From positions 1 to 64,000 of the forward strand of contig NZ_JBDPLZ010000006.1 in assembly GCF_039871655.1 (NCBI RefSeq): a stretch of DNA of 64,000 bases. Reading direction: 5' to 3'. The notes beneath the pieces were generated by a model. That model was not told the DNA's origin, did no database searches, and worked only from the letters and a program-made list of their open reading frames with translations. The position numbers and the translations under genes were made by a program. Positions 42,059 through 50,975 of the stretch are shown in pieces; position 1 is the stretch's first letter, and every line of letters begins with the position of its first letter. Origin of the DNA: Actinocorallia sp039871655 (GTDB lineage Bacteria; Actinomycetota; Actinomycetes; Streptosporangiales; Streptosporangiaceae).

Positions 42059-42817
42059 ATGGCGACAGTACTGATCGACATCGACGGAGTGCTGACCGTT
42101 TCGTGGAAGGCGCTGCCGGGGGCGGCCGCGGCCCTGGAACGGCTCGGGCGGGACGGGCACCGGTTCGCCCTGCTGACCAACACGACCTCGCGGACCAGGG
42201 CGTCCATCACCGAGGCGCTCGTCTCGGAAGGATTCCCGATCACCGAACGGGACGTCCTCACCGCGACGTCCGCCACCGCCGCCTACCTGCGGCGGGAGTA
42301 TCCGGGGGCGCGGTGCTTCCTGCTGAGCGGCGGTGATGTCACCGAAGACCTGCCGGACGTCCGGCTCGTGGACGACGATCCGGACGTCGTGGTGATCGGC
42401 GGGGCCGGCCCAGAGTTCGACTATCCGACCGTGAACCGGGTGTTCGGCTTCCTGCAGGGCGGGGCGAAGCTCGTCGCGATGGCCCGCAACCTCGCCTGGC
42501 GCACCGACCAGGGGCTCCAGCTGGACTCCGGGGCCTACCTGCTGGGATTGGAGGCCGCCGCCGGGATCCGCGCCGAGGTGGTGGGCAAGCCCTCGGCCGT
42601 GTTCTTCCGCTCGGCGCTGGCCTCGCTGGGCGCGGAGACCGGCTTCATGATCGGCGATGACCTGGAGGCGGACGTGCTCGCCGCCCAGCGGGCCGGACTC
42701 ACCGGGATCCAGGTGCGCACCGGCAAGTTCCGCCCCTCCGACCTGGGCCTGGGCACACCCGACCATCTGGTGGACTCCATCGTGGAGCTTCCGGACCTGC
42801 TCGCGTCCCCGACGTGA
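42059..42817 (+). CDS. HAD-superfamily phosphatase (NagD/LHPP-like)
   Basis: This 252-residue HAD phosphatase has motif I DIDGVLT (Asp8/Asp10), motif II LLTNTTSRT, motif III Lys in VVGKPSAVFF and motif IV MIGDDLEADVLAAQRAGL. The cap insert and length match the class IIA NagD-like group (TIGR01458-type, similar to LHPP). Its substrate is not predictable. It precedes the copper locus but has no visible link to it. Confidence 0.88.
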   Translation: MATVLIDIDGVLTVSWKALPGAAAALERLGRDGHRFALLTNTTSRTRASITEALVSEGFPITERDVLTATSATAAYLRREYPGARCFLLSGGDVTEDLPDVRLVDDDPDVVVIGGAGPEFDYPTVNRVFGFLQGGAKLVAMARNLAWRTDQGLQLDSGAYLLGLEAAAGIRAEVVGKPSAVFFRSALASLGAETGFMIGDDLEADVLAAQRAGLTGIQVRTGKFRPSDLGLGTPDHLVDSIVELPDLLASPT

Positions 42818-42841
42818 CCCAGGTCACAACACCTGTGTGAA

Positions 42842-42858
42842 ATACCCCCATGGGGTAT
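42842..42858. promoter_or_regulatory. CsoR-type copper operator
   Basis: ATACCCCCATGGGGTAT is a perfect inverted repeat of the kind bound by the copper sensor CsoR (TATACCCC...GGGGTATA). It lies about 35 bases before the secreted-protein gene and should repress the copper locus unless copper(I) binds CsoR. No csoR gene is in the window. Confidence 0.8.
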
Positions 42859-42893
42859 ATGGTTCGGAGGGGGGAGACCTAAGGAGAAAGAAC

Positions 42894-43760
42894 ATGAACA
42901 CCGCGGTGAAGCTCAGTGCCTTCACGCTGGGGATGGCGGCCGTGTTCGGCGTGTCCCTCGGAGCGGGGCGGGCGTTGGGCCCCGACCTCTCCGAGCAGCC
43001 GGACCGGCACGTCCAGAGCAGTCCGGCCGCCCACGGGGACCACGGGCCCCCGGAAACGGCGGGGCCCTCCGAGAACCGGTCCGAGAAGCCGGAGAAGGTC
43101 GCGGTCAGCCGCGCCCAGGCGCCGGACGGACACTTCGCCTTCCTCGTCACCGGGGAGGACGGGAAGCCCGTCACCGAATACGACGTTCAACATGACAAGA
43201 AGATGCATCTGATCGTCGTTCGCAAGGACCTCTCAGGGTTCCGCCACGTCCACCCGGAACTCCGCGAAGACGGCGCCTGGGAAGTCGGCTCCCCCATGGA
43301 AGAGCCGGGCGACTACCGCGCGTTCGCCGACTTCAAGCCCGCGGGCGGCGACGCCCGGGTACTGACGCTCGACGTGAACGTGCCGGGAAGCGCGACCACG
43401 CGCCCCCTGCCCGCCCCGTCCGACGTCGCCGAGGTGGACGGGTACACCGTCACCCTCGACGGGACGGTCGCCTCGGGCGGGACCAGCGAACTGACCATGA
43501 AGATCAGCAAGGACGGCCGCCCCGTCACCGACCTCCAGCCCTACCTCGGGGCCTACGGACATCTGGTGGCGCTGCGCAAGGACGACCTCGGCTACCTTCA
43601 CGTCCATCCCGAAGGCGCTCCCGGTGACGGCGAGACGGCCCCGGGACCGGAGATCACGTTCTTCGTCGAGGCGCCGTCCGGCGGAGAACACCGGCTCTAC
43701 CTGGACTTCCAGCACGACGGCCAGGTCCACACCGCGGAGTTCACCGTCCATGTCCACTGA
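42894..43760 (+). CDS. Secreted/membrane-anchored His-rich protein of the copper locus
   Basis: This 288-residue protein has an N-terminal hydrophobic signal/anchor (about 4-24) and a His-rich spacer (AAHGDHGPP), then two similar beta-domains. Each carries an HVHPE motif (FRHVHPELREDG and YLHVHPEGAPGDG) and the protein ends TVHVH. The repeated His-Val-His sites suggest extracellular copper binding, and its place directly under the CsoR-type operator and 48 bases before copA supports this. AAGGAGAAAG provides the ribosome site. The precise role (chaperone or sequestration) is inferred. Confidence 0.8.
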   Translation: MNTAVKLSAFTLGMAAVFGVSLGAGRALGPDLSEQPDRHVQSSPAAHGDHGPPETAGPSENRSEKPEKVAVSRAQAPDGHFAFLVTGEDGKPVTEYDVQHDKKMHLIVVRKDLSGFRHVHPELREDGAWEVGSPMEEPGDYRAFADFKPAGGDARVLTLDVNVPGSATTRPLPAPSDVAEVDGYTVTLDGTVASGGTSELTMKISKDGRPVTDLQPYLGAYGHLVALRKDDLGYLHVHPEGAPGDGETAPGPEITFFVEAPSGGEHRLYLDFQHDGQVHTAEFTVHVH

Positions 43761-43808
43761 TGATCTCGCCGCCCCGCACCCCGACCGACCGCTCATGAGG
43801 AGGCTCGG

Positions 43809-46040
43809 ATGAACCCCGTCCAGGACCGGATCGAACTGTCGATAGGCGGGATGACCTGCGCCTCCTGCGCGAACCGCGTCGAAAGGCGGCTCAACAAGCT
43901 CGAAGGCGTCACCGCGACCGTCAACTACGCCACCGAGAAGGCGAGTGTCTCCTACGGGCCCGGCATCACCCCCGAAGACCTGGTCGCGCAGGTGGAGAAG
44001 GCCGGCTACACCGCCGAACTCCCCGCGCCTCCGCCCGAGGAGGGCGCGGAGGCCGCTCCGGAGGACACCGCCCTCCGGACGTTGCGGCAGCGGCTCCTCG
44101 TCAGCCTGGTGCTGGCCGTCCCCGTGATCGCGATGGCGATGGTCCCGGCACTGCAGTTCCGCAACTGGCAGTGGGCGTCGCTCACCCTCGCCGCGCCCGT
44201 CGTGGTGTGGGGGGCGTGGCCGTTCCACCTCGCCGCCTGGAAGAACCTCAAGCTCGGCGCCTCGACGATGGACACCCTCGTCTCGCTCGGCACCGCCTCG
44301 GCGTTCCTGTGGTCGCTTTACGCCCTGTTCTTCGGGAACGCCGGCGAGCCGGGGATGAAGCACCCGTTCCAGCTCACCGTGGAACGGATGGACGGAAGCG
44401 GCAACATCTACCTGGAGGTCGCCGCTGGAGTCACCGTCTTCCTGCTGGCCGGACGGTACTTCGAGGCCCGCTCCAAGCGCCGCGCCGGCGCGGCACTGCG
44501 CGCCCTGCTGGAGATGGGCGCGAAGGACGTGACGGTGCTGCGCGACGGCGCCCAGACCACGATCCCCATCGACAGGCTCGCCGTGGGCGACCTGTTCGTC
44601 GTCCGCCCCGGCGAGAAGATCGCCACGGACGGGGTGGTCGTCGAGGGCGTGTCCGCCGTCGACACCAGCATGATCACCGGAGAGCCCGTCCCGGTGGAGG
44701 TCGCCGCGGACGACACCGTCACCGGCGCGACCGTCAACGTGGGCGGCAGGCTGGTCGTCCGGGCGGCCCGCGTCGGCTCCGACACCCGCCTCGCCCAGAT
44801 GGCGCGGCTGGTGGAGGAGGCGCAGAGCGGCAAGGCCCAGGCCCAGCGCCTCGCCGACCGCGTCTCCGGGGTCTTCGTGCCCGTGGTGATCGCCCTCGCC
44901 GTCGCCACCCTCGGCTTCTGGCTGGGCTCCGGAGCCGACCCCGCCACCGCCTTCACCGCCGCGGTCGCCGTCCTGATCATCGCCTGCCCGTGCGCCCTGG
45001 GCCTGGCCACCCCCACCGCCCTGCTGGTCGGCACCGGCCGCGGCGCCCAGCTCGGCATCCTCATCAAGGGCCCCGAGGTCCTGGAGTCCACCCGCAGGAT
45101 CGACACCATCGTCCTGGACAAGACCGGCACCGTCACCCACGGCAAGATGAGCCTCACCGAGGTCATCACCGCCCCCGGCGAGGACGAGAACGAGGTCCTG
45201 CGCCTCGCCGGAGCCCTGGAGGACGCCTCGGAGCACCCGATCGCCAAGGCCATCGCCAAGGCGGCGGCCGAACGCACCGGCCCCCTGCCCGCCGTGACGG
45301 AGTTCCAGAACCTGCCGGGCCTGGGCGTCCAGGGCATGGCGGACGGGCACGCGCTGCTCGTCGGCCGGCCCCGGCTCCTCGCCGACTGGTCGCAGGCCCT
45401 GCCGGAGTCGCTGGCCTCGGCCAAGGCGGAGGCCGAGTCGTCCGGCAGGACCGTCGTGGCGGTGAGCTGGGACGGCGAGGCCCGCGGCCTGCTCGTCGTC
45501 TCCGACACCCTCAAGGAGACCAGCCCCGAGGCGATCGCGCAGTTCCGCGCCCTGGGCCTCACCCCGATCCTGCTGACCGGCGACAACGAGGCGGCCGCCC
45601 GCTCCGTCGCCGCGTCCGTCGGCATCACCGAGGTCTACGCCGAGGTGCTCCCCGAGGACAAGGCCTCCATGGTCAAACGCCTGCAGTCCGAAGGCCGCAC
45701 CGTGGCCATGGTCGGCGACGGCGTCAACGACGCGGCGGCTCTGGCCCAGGCCGACCTGGGGCTGGCCATGGGCACCGGCACCGACGTGGCCATCGAGGCG
45801 GCCGACCTGACCCTGGTCCGCGGCGACCTCCGCGCGGCCGCGGACGCCATCCGCCTGGCCCGACGGACCCTCGGCACCATCAAGGGCAACCTGTTCTGGG
45901 CCTTCGCCTACAACGTGGCGGCTCTTCCCCTGGCCGCGGCCGGTCTGCTCAACCCGATGCTGGCGGGGGCGGCCATGGCGTTCTCCAGCGTCTTCGTGGT
46001 CAGCAACAGCCTCCGGCTGCGCCGTTTCTCGCCTTCCTGA
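43809..46040 (+). CDS. copA: Copper-exporting P1B-type ATPase
   Basis: CopA pumps copper(I) out of the cytoplasm using ATP. The 743-residue protein has an N-terminal heavy-metal domain (GMTCASC, Cys17/Cys20) and eight predicted membrane helices. The intramembrane CPC site is Cys393-Pro-Cys395, the phosphorylated Asp437 is in DKTGT, TGEP forms the actuator loop, an HP motif lies in SEHPIAKA, and MVGDGVNDAAAL is the hinge. It is the second gene after the CsoR-type operator and probably transcribed with the His-rich protein. A long hairpin follows. Confidence 0.95.
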   Translation: MNPVQDRIELSIGGMTCASCANRVERRLNKLEGVTATVNYATEKASVSYGPGITPEDLVAQVEKAGYTAELPAPPPEEGAEAAPEDTALRTLRQRLLVSLVLAVPVIAMAMVPALQFRNWQWASLTLAAPVVVWGAWPFHLAAWKNLKLGASTMDTLVSLGTASAFLWSLYALFFGNAGEPGMKHPFQLTVERMDGSGNIYLEVAAGVTVFLLAGRYFEARSKRRAGAALRALLEMGAKDVTVLRDGAQTTIPIDRLAVGDLFVVRPGEKIATDGVVVEGVSAVDTSMITGEPVPVEVAADDTVTGATVNVGGRLVVRAARVGSDTRLAQMARLVEEAQSGKAQAQRLADRVSGVFVPVVIALAVATLGFWLGSGADPATAFTAAVAVLIIACPCALGLATPTALLVGTGRGAQLGILIKGPEVLESTRRIDTIVLDKTGTVTHGKMSLTEVITAPGEDENEVLRLAGALEDASEHPIAKAIAKAAAERTGPLPAVTEFQNLPGLGVQGMADGHALLVGRPRLLADWSQALPESLASAKAEAESSGRTVVAVSWDGEARGLLVVSDTLKETSPEAIAQFRALGLTPILLTGDNEAAARSVAASVGITEVYAEVLPEDKASMVKRLQSEGRTVAMVGDGVNDAAALAQADLGLAMGTGTDVAIEAADLTLVRGDLRAAADAIRLARRTLGTIKGNLFWAFAYNVAALPLAAAGLLNPMLAGAAMAFSSVFVVSNSLRLRRFSPS

Positions 46041-46067
46041 CGCGCCTTTCGGAAACCCATCGCGCTC

Positions 46068-46105
46068 GGCCACGATGGACCGTCCCGAAACGGTCTATCG
46101 TGGCC
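46068..46105. terminator. Long hairpin between copA and a GNAT gene
   Basis: GGCCACGATGGACCGT and ACGGTCTATCGTGGCC form a 16-bp stem with one G-T pair around CCCGAA. It can end the copA transcript, but it also stops only four bases before the next ATG, where the ribosome site should be. Confidence 0.7.
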
Positions 46106-46109
46106 GGTG

Positions 46110-46625
46110 ATGCAACTGATCGGTTCCCGGCTGACCGTCCGTCCGGTCTCGCCGGACGACGAGCGGGAATTCCTCTCCGCGGCCCGAGCCGGCGAGGAAT
46201 TCCACCGCCCTTACGCGTTCCTCCCGCTCACCGAGGAGGAGTTCGCCGCCTATCTCGACCGGTTCGACCGGATCCAGGCGCACGGCTTCGTCCTCCGCCT
46301 GACCGGGAGCGGCGAACTCGTGGGATACATCAACGTCAGCCAGATCGTCCGCGGCTCCTACCAGCGGGGGACGCTCGGTTACGGCGTCTTCCCGCCGCAC
46401 CACCGCCGGGGCTACATGACCGAGGGCCTGCGCCTGGTGATCCGCCACGCTTTCGAGACCCTTTCCCTCCACCGGCTGGAAGCGGAGATCCAGCCGGAGA
46501 ACAAGCCCTCGCTGAGGCTGGTGGAACTGCTCGGATTCGAACGGGAGGGCCTCGCCCGCGGGCTCATAAGGATCGAGGGCGAATGGCGGGACCACGAACG
46601 CTGGACTCTTAGACACGACGTTTAA
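46110..46625 (+). CDS. RimJ/RimL-like GNAT acetyltransferase
   Basis: This 171-residue protein fits the ribosomal-protein acetyltransferase group: RLTVRPVSPDDEREFLSAAR, the motif A region LGYGVFPPHHRRGYMTEGLRLVIRHAF, and HRLEAEIQPENKPSLRLVELLGFEREG. No clear ribosome site is present; the ATG (or the GTG just before it) directly follows a 16-bp hairpin, so translation may be leaderless or structure-controlled. Substrate is unknown. Confidence 0.85.
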   Translation: MQLIGSRLTVRPVSPDDEREFLSAARAGEEFHRPYAFLPLTEEEFAAYLDRFDRIQAHGFVLRLTGSGELVGYINVSQIVRGSYQRGTLGYGVFPPHHRRGYMTEGLRLVIRHAFETLSLHRLEAEIQPENKPSLRLVELLGFEREGLARGLIRIEGEWRDHERWTLRHDV

Positions 46626-46653
46626 GGATCTTCGTATCCCTTCATAACCCGAC

Positions 46654-47946
46654 ATGGGGGAACAGCGCAGCGCCGCGCCTATAACTCGACTCTGGGGGTC
46701 GGTAGGCGTGAGCATGGGCGGCGGACCCGGCGAGTGGCCGCAGGACCTCGACCTCAGGGCCCTGCTGGAGAAGGGATGGCGGCCCACTCCGTTCCAGGAG
46801 TTCGTCATCAAGATCCACAGTCGCTGCAACCTGGCCTGCGACTACTGCTACATGTACGAGATGGCCGACCAGAGCTGGCGCAGCCAGCCGGTCCGGATGT
46901 CCCGATCCACCATCGACCAGGTGGCGCGGCGCATCGCCGAACACGCCCGCACGAACCTGCTCCGCGAGGTCGAGATCGTCCTCCACGGCGGCGAGCCCCT
47001 CCTGGTCGGCCACGACCACCTCAGGTACGCCCTGCGGGCCTTCCACACGGCCCTCGCCCCCGAGGTCGAGGTGAACTTCGCCCTCCAGACGAACGGCGTG
47101 TTGCTCGACCCCGGATTCCTGGAACTGTGCGCCGAGTACGGCGTCTCCATCGGGGTCAGCGTCGACGGGGACGAGGAAGGCCACGACCTCCACCGCAGAC
47201 GCAAGGACGGACGAGGCAGCTACCAGTCCGTCATCGAAGGCGTGAAGCTGCTCACCTCCACCCCCTACCGGCACCTCTTCGGCGGTTTCCTCACCACCAT
47301 CGACCTGCGCAACGAGCCGACCCTCACCTACGAATCGCTGCTCTCCTTCGCCCCGCCCCTCATGGACTTCCTGCTGCCGCACGGCAACTGGGACACCCCT
47401 CCGCCCGGCCGTCCCGACGACGAGACGACCCCCTACGCGGACTGGCTCATCTCCATCTTCGACCGCTGGTACAAGGCTCCCGTCCAGGAGACCCGCATCC
47501 GGCTCTTCACCGAGATCATGCGGCTGCTCATCGGCCGCCAGTCCGGAAGCGAGTCGGTCGGCCTCTCCCCCGTCTCGATGGTCGTCGTGGAGACCAACGG
47601 CCAGATCGAGCAGGTGGACACCCTGAAATCGGCCTTCGAAGGCGCGGCCGGCACAGCACTGCACGTCTCACGCGACCCGTTCAACGCCGCGCTCATGCTT
47701 CCGTCCATCGCGGCCAGGCAGATCGGGCTCCAGGCCCTCGCCGAGCCCTGCCTCGCCTGCCGGATCCGGCGTGTCTGCGGCGGAGGCCTCTACACCCACC
47801 GCTACCGGTCGGGCAGCGGTTTCCGCAACCGGTCCGTCTACTGCGCCGACCTGATGCGCCTGATCGAGCACATCCACACGACGGTCTCGCTGGACGTCGC
47901 CGAACGCCGACGGCGTTCCGCCACCGGTGCCACCGACCCGAACTGA
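46654..47946 (+). CDS. fxsB: FxsB-type radical SAM/SPASM peptide maturase
   Basis: This 430-residue protein has the radical SAM cluster motif CNLACDYC (Cys58, Cys62, Cys65), followed by YMYEMADQSWRSQP. That segment is diagnostic of the FxsB family. A C-terminal SPASM-type region (CLACRIRRVCGGG ... YCADL) would bind further iron-sulfur clusters. FxsB enzymes form three-residue cyclophanes, linking an aromatic side chain to the beta carbon of a residue two positions later in a small precursor. The likely precursor lies at 50718. Starts at 46708 or 46714 are possible. It converges with an NB-ARC/TPR gene 13 bases away. Confidence 0.92.
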   Translation: MGEQRSAAPITRLWGSVGVSMGGGPGEWPQDLDLRALLEKGWRPTPFQEFVIKIHSRCNLACDYCYMYEMADQSWRSQPVRMSRSTIDQVARRIAEHARTNLLREVEIVLHGGEPLLVGHDHLRYALRAFHTALAPEVEVNFALQTNGVLLDPGFLELCAEYGVSIGVSVDGDEEGHDLHRRRKDGRGSYQSVIEGVKLLTSTPYRHLFGGFLTTIDLRNEPTLTYESLLSFAPPLMDFLLPHGNWDTPPPGRPDDETTPYADWLISIFDRWYKAPVQETRIRLFTEIMRLLIGRQSGSESVGLSPVSMVVVETNGQIEQVDTLKSAFEGAAGTALHVSRDPFNAALMLPSIAARQIGLQALAEPCLACRIRRVCGGGLYTHRYRSGSGFRNRSVYCADLMRLIEHIHTTVSLDVAERRRRSATGATDPN

Positions 47947-47959
47947 TCCTCTCCCGGCC

Positions 47960-50485
47960 TTAAATGGGCGGCGGGTCGAAGTCCGCGTCCAGGTGCCTTC
48001 CCTCCAGGAAGACCTTGGCGTCCGGGTGCTCCAAGCCGAGGGTCTGGGCGTACGCCTCTTTCGTCTCCTGGAAGAGCTTGTCCGCCTCCCCGCGCCTCCC
48101 CACGGCCCGGAGGTCAGCGGTGAGGTTGGCGGCGCAGGCCAGCACCAGAGGGTGCCGTCCGCCGAGTACCTCCCTCAGCCTTCCCAGGGTGTCCTCCCCG
48201 CGCCGGACCGCTTCCCCGGTCTCCCCGAGCTCGGCCAGGTCGCTGGCGAGGTTGGACGCGACGGTCAACGTGTAGTGGTGGTCCTTGCCGAGCTTCCGTT
48301 CCAGCCCGGCCAGCGCCCCCTCGTTCAGCCTGCGCGCCTCCTCCGGGTCACCCATGACCCGGCGCATGATCGCCAGATTTCCCACACAACCGTGGTTGTA
48401 CGGGTGTTCCTCGCCGTACACCCTCGGATACCTGCGCACCGTGTCGGCAGCCAGTTCCAGCGCCGACTCCTTCTCCCCCACCGTCCGGCGGATGTTGGCC
48501 AGGCACATCGCGGCCGCCAAGGTGTCGGGGTGATCGATGCCGAAGGACCTCATGAATTTCGAGTGCGCGAGGTCGGCCAGTTCATAGGCGCGCTCGAAGT
48601 CCCCGACCCTTCGCCACGCGATCGACAGGTCCTTGGCCGTCCGCAGCGTCCAGGAATGGTCCGGGCCGAGGGTCTCCAGCGCGTAGGCGTAGGCGTCCTC
48701 CCCCAGATCGGTGGCCTCCGAGTAGTCCCCGCACAACCGGACGGCCCGGGCCAGCCCCGTCCAGGCGTTGACGGTGGTGTCCACCACATCGTGCACCACC
48801 AGCCCCTGGAAGGCCCTCATGTGCAGATTCTTGGCTTCTTGGTAGTCGCTGCTGAGACCGTAGTCCAGTCCGAGATTGTTGAGCGCGCGCAGCGTGAAGG
48901 GGTCATCCGGGCCGAAATTGAGCTCGGCTCTGCGTACGGACTCCTCTCCCCTTCGCCGTGCTTCCTGGAAGTCTCCGGCTCCTCTCAAGTCGGCGGAAAC
49001 CCCCCTCAAAAAGCGCAGCGTGATCGCGTTATTCGCGCCGAGGGCCGCCTCCGCCTTCTGGAGCATCTCGGCGTTGTACTCCGCGACCTCCTTGTATTCG
49101 CCCAGCTCACGCCGGACGTTGGCATACTCCAAAGCCATGCTGAAGACATCGGGGTGCAGTTCGCCTGACTGCCTCGCCCACTCTTCCAGAAACCGCCGCA
49201 CGAAGATCCGAGCGTATCCGTAGTCACCTGAGGAGAAGAGGAAGCGCACGACGCGCAATGCCATCTCGCGCACCGCGGGTTCCGCGCACTCGGCGACCCT
49301 GGCGGGTTCCATGTGCCCCAACAGATGACCGAACTTCTCCCAGTTGGTGGCGTCCGAAGGTAGTTCGGGAGCGTAACTGGCCAGCAGGACATGGACCTCG
49401 TGTCGCAGGGTGGCCTGCTGGCCGGCATCGCGGTCCTCGCGCAGCAGCGCCTGGATCAGCCGGTGAATCTGAATGGTGCGCGCGGGAGTGTCGAGTTTCG
49501 CCAGCGCGTACCGGCCCAGTTCGCCGATCACCTTGCTCAGCATGATCGGGTTGGCGAGCAGCTTCCCCAGCTCCGGGCTCAGTTGGGCCATGGCCTCCGG
49601 GCCCACCCTGGTGAAGGCGTCTCGGGGGATGGGCTCCGGCCCGAAGAAGGCACAGCAGCGCAGCAGGGAGATCGCCTCGGGCAGCCTCTCCTTCAGCCTC
49701 GCCACCGAGATCGCCCAGGCCGCCGTCATCGAGAGCGGATACTCGGTGGGCTTCCCCTGCGACAACAACTGCTGGGTCTCGGCCTCCAGCAGGCCCAGGT
49801 ACTCCTCCACCCCCATGCCCGTCTCCGCCTGCAACGCGCCGGCCTGCTCCAGCGCCAGCGGCAGGTCCCCCAGCTCGTGGGCGAGCCGGTCGGCCTCGCT
49901 CTCACTGATTCCCCTGGGCACCCGTCTGGTCAGGAACTCCACGCTCTCCCTGCGGTCGAAGACGTCGATGGGGAACGTGGCCACGACGCTCTCCCACCGG
50001 TGGTTCCGCGAGGTGATCAGCACGTGGCCGCTGCCCTGGGGCAGAAGGGTGTTGATGTCCTCCGGCTGATCCGCGTTGTCGAAGATCAAAAGCCATCGGG
50101 CGTAGGGCTCGCCCTTGCGCAGCGCGTCGAGCACCGCATTAGCCGCCTCCTCGACACCGCTCGTGCTCGCCGAGGGCACGTTGAGGTGGGGGGCGAGACC
50201 GGCCAGGGAGGAACGCACCAGCACGGGCTGGTCCGCCGGGATCCACCACACCAGGTCGTACTCGTGTCCGTAGCGGTAGGCGTACTCGACGGCCATCTGG
50301 GTCTTGCCCACACCGCCGAAACCGTGCAAAGCATGGGGGACGACCGCCGTGGGCCTTCCCGAAATCCCCTTGTGCAATGCCGCCAACAGGTCTTCACGGC
50401 CCGTGAAATTCTTGTTACGCGGAGGAACCTTCCCCCAGACCTCGGGAACTTTCCTTGCCGTCCCCATGGGGTCTGCGTTCTCCAT
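47960..50485 (-). CDS. FxSxx-COOH-system NB-ARC/TPR protein
   Basis: This 841-residue STAND-type protein has an NB-ARC ATPase domain: Walker A HGFGGVGKTQMA (Lys61), Walker B LLIFDNAD (Asp136), a sensor ITSRN and GDLPLALEQAG. A helical linker follows, then about ten tetratricopeptide-like repeats (roughly 390-830) of the form with repeated HPxTL. It matches the TPR proteins that accompany fxsA/fxsB. The ATG at 50485 has a GGAGG site; a TTG at 50527 extends it. The C-terminus ends FDPPPI, similar to the larger relative at 57053 (LPPPPL). It likely senses a signal and oligomerises; its partner is unknown. Confidence 0.88.
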   Translation of the reverse strand: MENADPMGTARKVPEVWGKVPPRNKNFTGREDLLAALHKGISGRPTAVVPHALHGFGGVGKTQMAVEYAYRYGHEYDLVWWIPADQPVLVRSSLAGLAPHLNVPSASTSGVEEAANAVLDALRKGEPYARWLLIFDNADQPEDINTLLPQGSGHVLITSRNHRWESVVATFPIDVFDRRESVEFLTRRVPRGISESEADRLAHELGDLPLALEQAGALQAETGMGVEEYLGLLEAETQQLLSQGKPTEYPLSMTAAWAISVARLKERLPEAISLLRCCAFFGPEPIPRDAFTRVGPEAMAQLSPELGKLLANPIMLSKVIGELGRYALAKLDTPARTIQIHRLIQALLREDRDAGQQATLRHEVHVLLASYAPELPSDATNWEKFGHLLGHMEPARVAECAEPAVREMALRVVRFLFSSGDYGYARIFVRRFLEEWARQSGELHPDVFSMALEYANVRRELGEYKEVAEYNAEMLQKAEAALGANNAITLRFLRGVSADLRGAGDFQEARRRGEESVRRAELNFGPDDPFTLRALNNLGLDYGLSSDYQEAKNLHMRAFQGLVVHDVVDTTVNAWTGLARAVRLCGDYSEATDLGEDAYAYALETLGPDHSWTLRTAKDLSIAWRRVGDFERAYELADLAHSKFMRSFGIDHPDTLAAAMCLANIRRTVGEKESALELAADTVRRYPRVYGEEHPYNHGCVGNLAIMRRVMGDPEEARRLNEGALAGLERKLGKDHHYTLTVASNLASDLAELGETGEAVRRGEDTLGRLREVLGGRHPLVLACAANLTADLRAVGRRGEADKLFQETKEAYAQTLGLEHPDAKVFLEGRHLDADFDPPPI

Positions 50486-50717
50486 ACCCGCCTCCGAGGC
50501 ATTGCGACCAGGCGATGAGAAGTTCAAGCTACCTCTGTTCTCGCCTTTTCATCCAGTACGAGAACGGTGCAATGACATTCATCCAGCACATCGCGTCACA
50601 CGACACAGAGCAAGGAAGAAAGTAGATTCTAGAAGATTTTTCTCCGAGTGACCAGCTGGTTACGGCGATCTTTTTCTGACAGAATCAAGGCCTTGACCAC
50701 TCCGTCTTGGAGGAGAC

Positions 50718-50852
50718 GTGAAGCCCCAAGAACGCTTTCAGGACGAGTTCCCCATCAACATCGACGGCATCGAGCCCAACGGAGACTCCGCCCTCGACCG
50801 ACTGCTCCGCAGTCCTCTCGTCAGCATCCGCAGCTTCGACAACAAGTGCTGA
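50718..50852 (+). CDS. FxsA-like cyclophane precursor peptide
   Basis: This 44-residue peptide starts with GTG four bases after GGAGG. It has an acidic, hydrophobic leader (FPINIDGIEPNGDSALDRLL) and ends RSFDNKC. FxsB substrates end in F-x-S-x-x-COOH. Here the last five residues are Phe-Asp-Asn-Lys-Cys, so the spacing is kept and Ser is replaced by Asn, a residue also used in three-residue cyclophanes made by related enzymes. The C-terminal Cys is unusual. It lies downstream of an AT-rich promoter region (50527-50717), divergent from the NB-ARC/TPR gene and before the nSTAND gene. Modification is inferred, not shown. Confidence 0.7.
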   Translation: MKPQERFQDEFPINIDGIEPNGDSALDRLLRSPLVSIRSFDNKC

Positions 50853-50975
50853 CCCCATTCGCCCCTGCAATCACATCCGAAGATCGGAGTGTCATACGGC
50901 ACTGAGCACTCCGACTCTGGCCGACAGCCTGCAATCGTGTATTACGCTGCCAGGATCGGAACCTTTCCGGGTTCC

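Noticed and set aside
43233..46073. 946-codon minus-strand frame across copA
   Set aside because: It is an antisense shadow of the CopA gene; the plus strand has clear P-type ATPase motifs and the frame has repetitive Gly/Arg/Asp composition with no domain.
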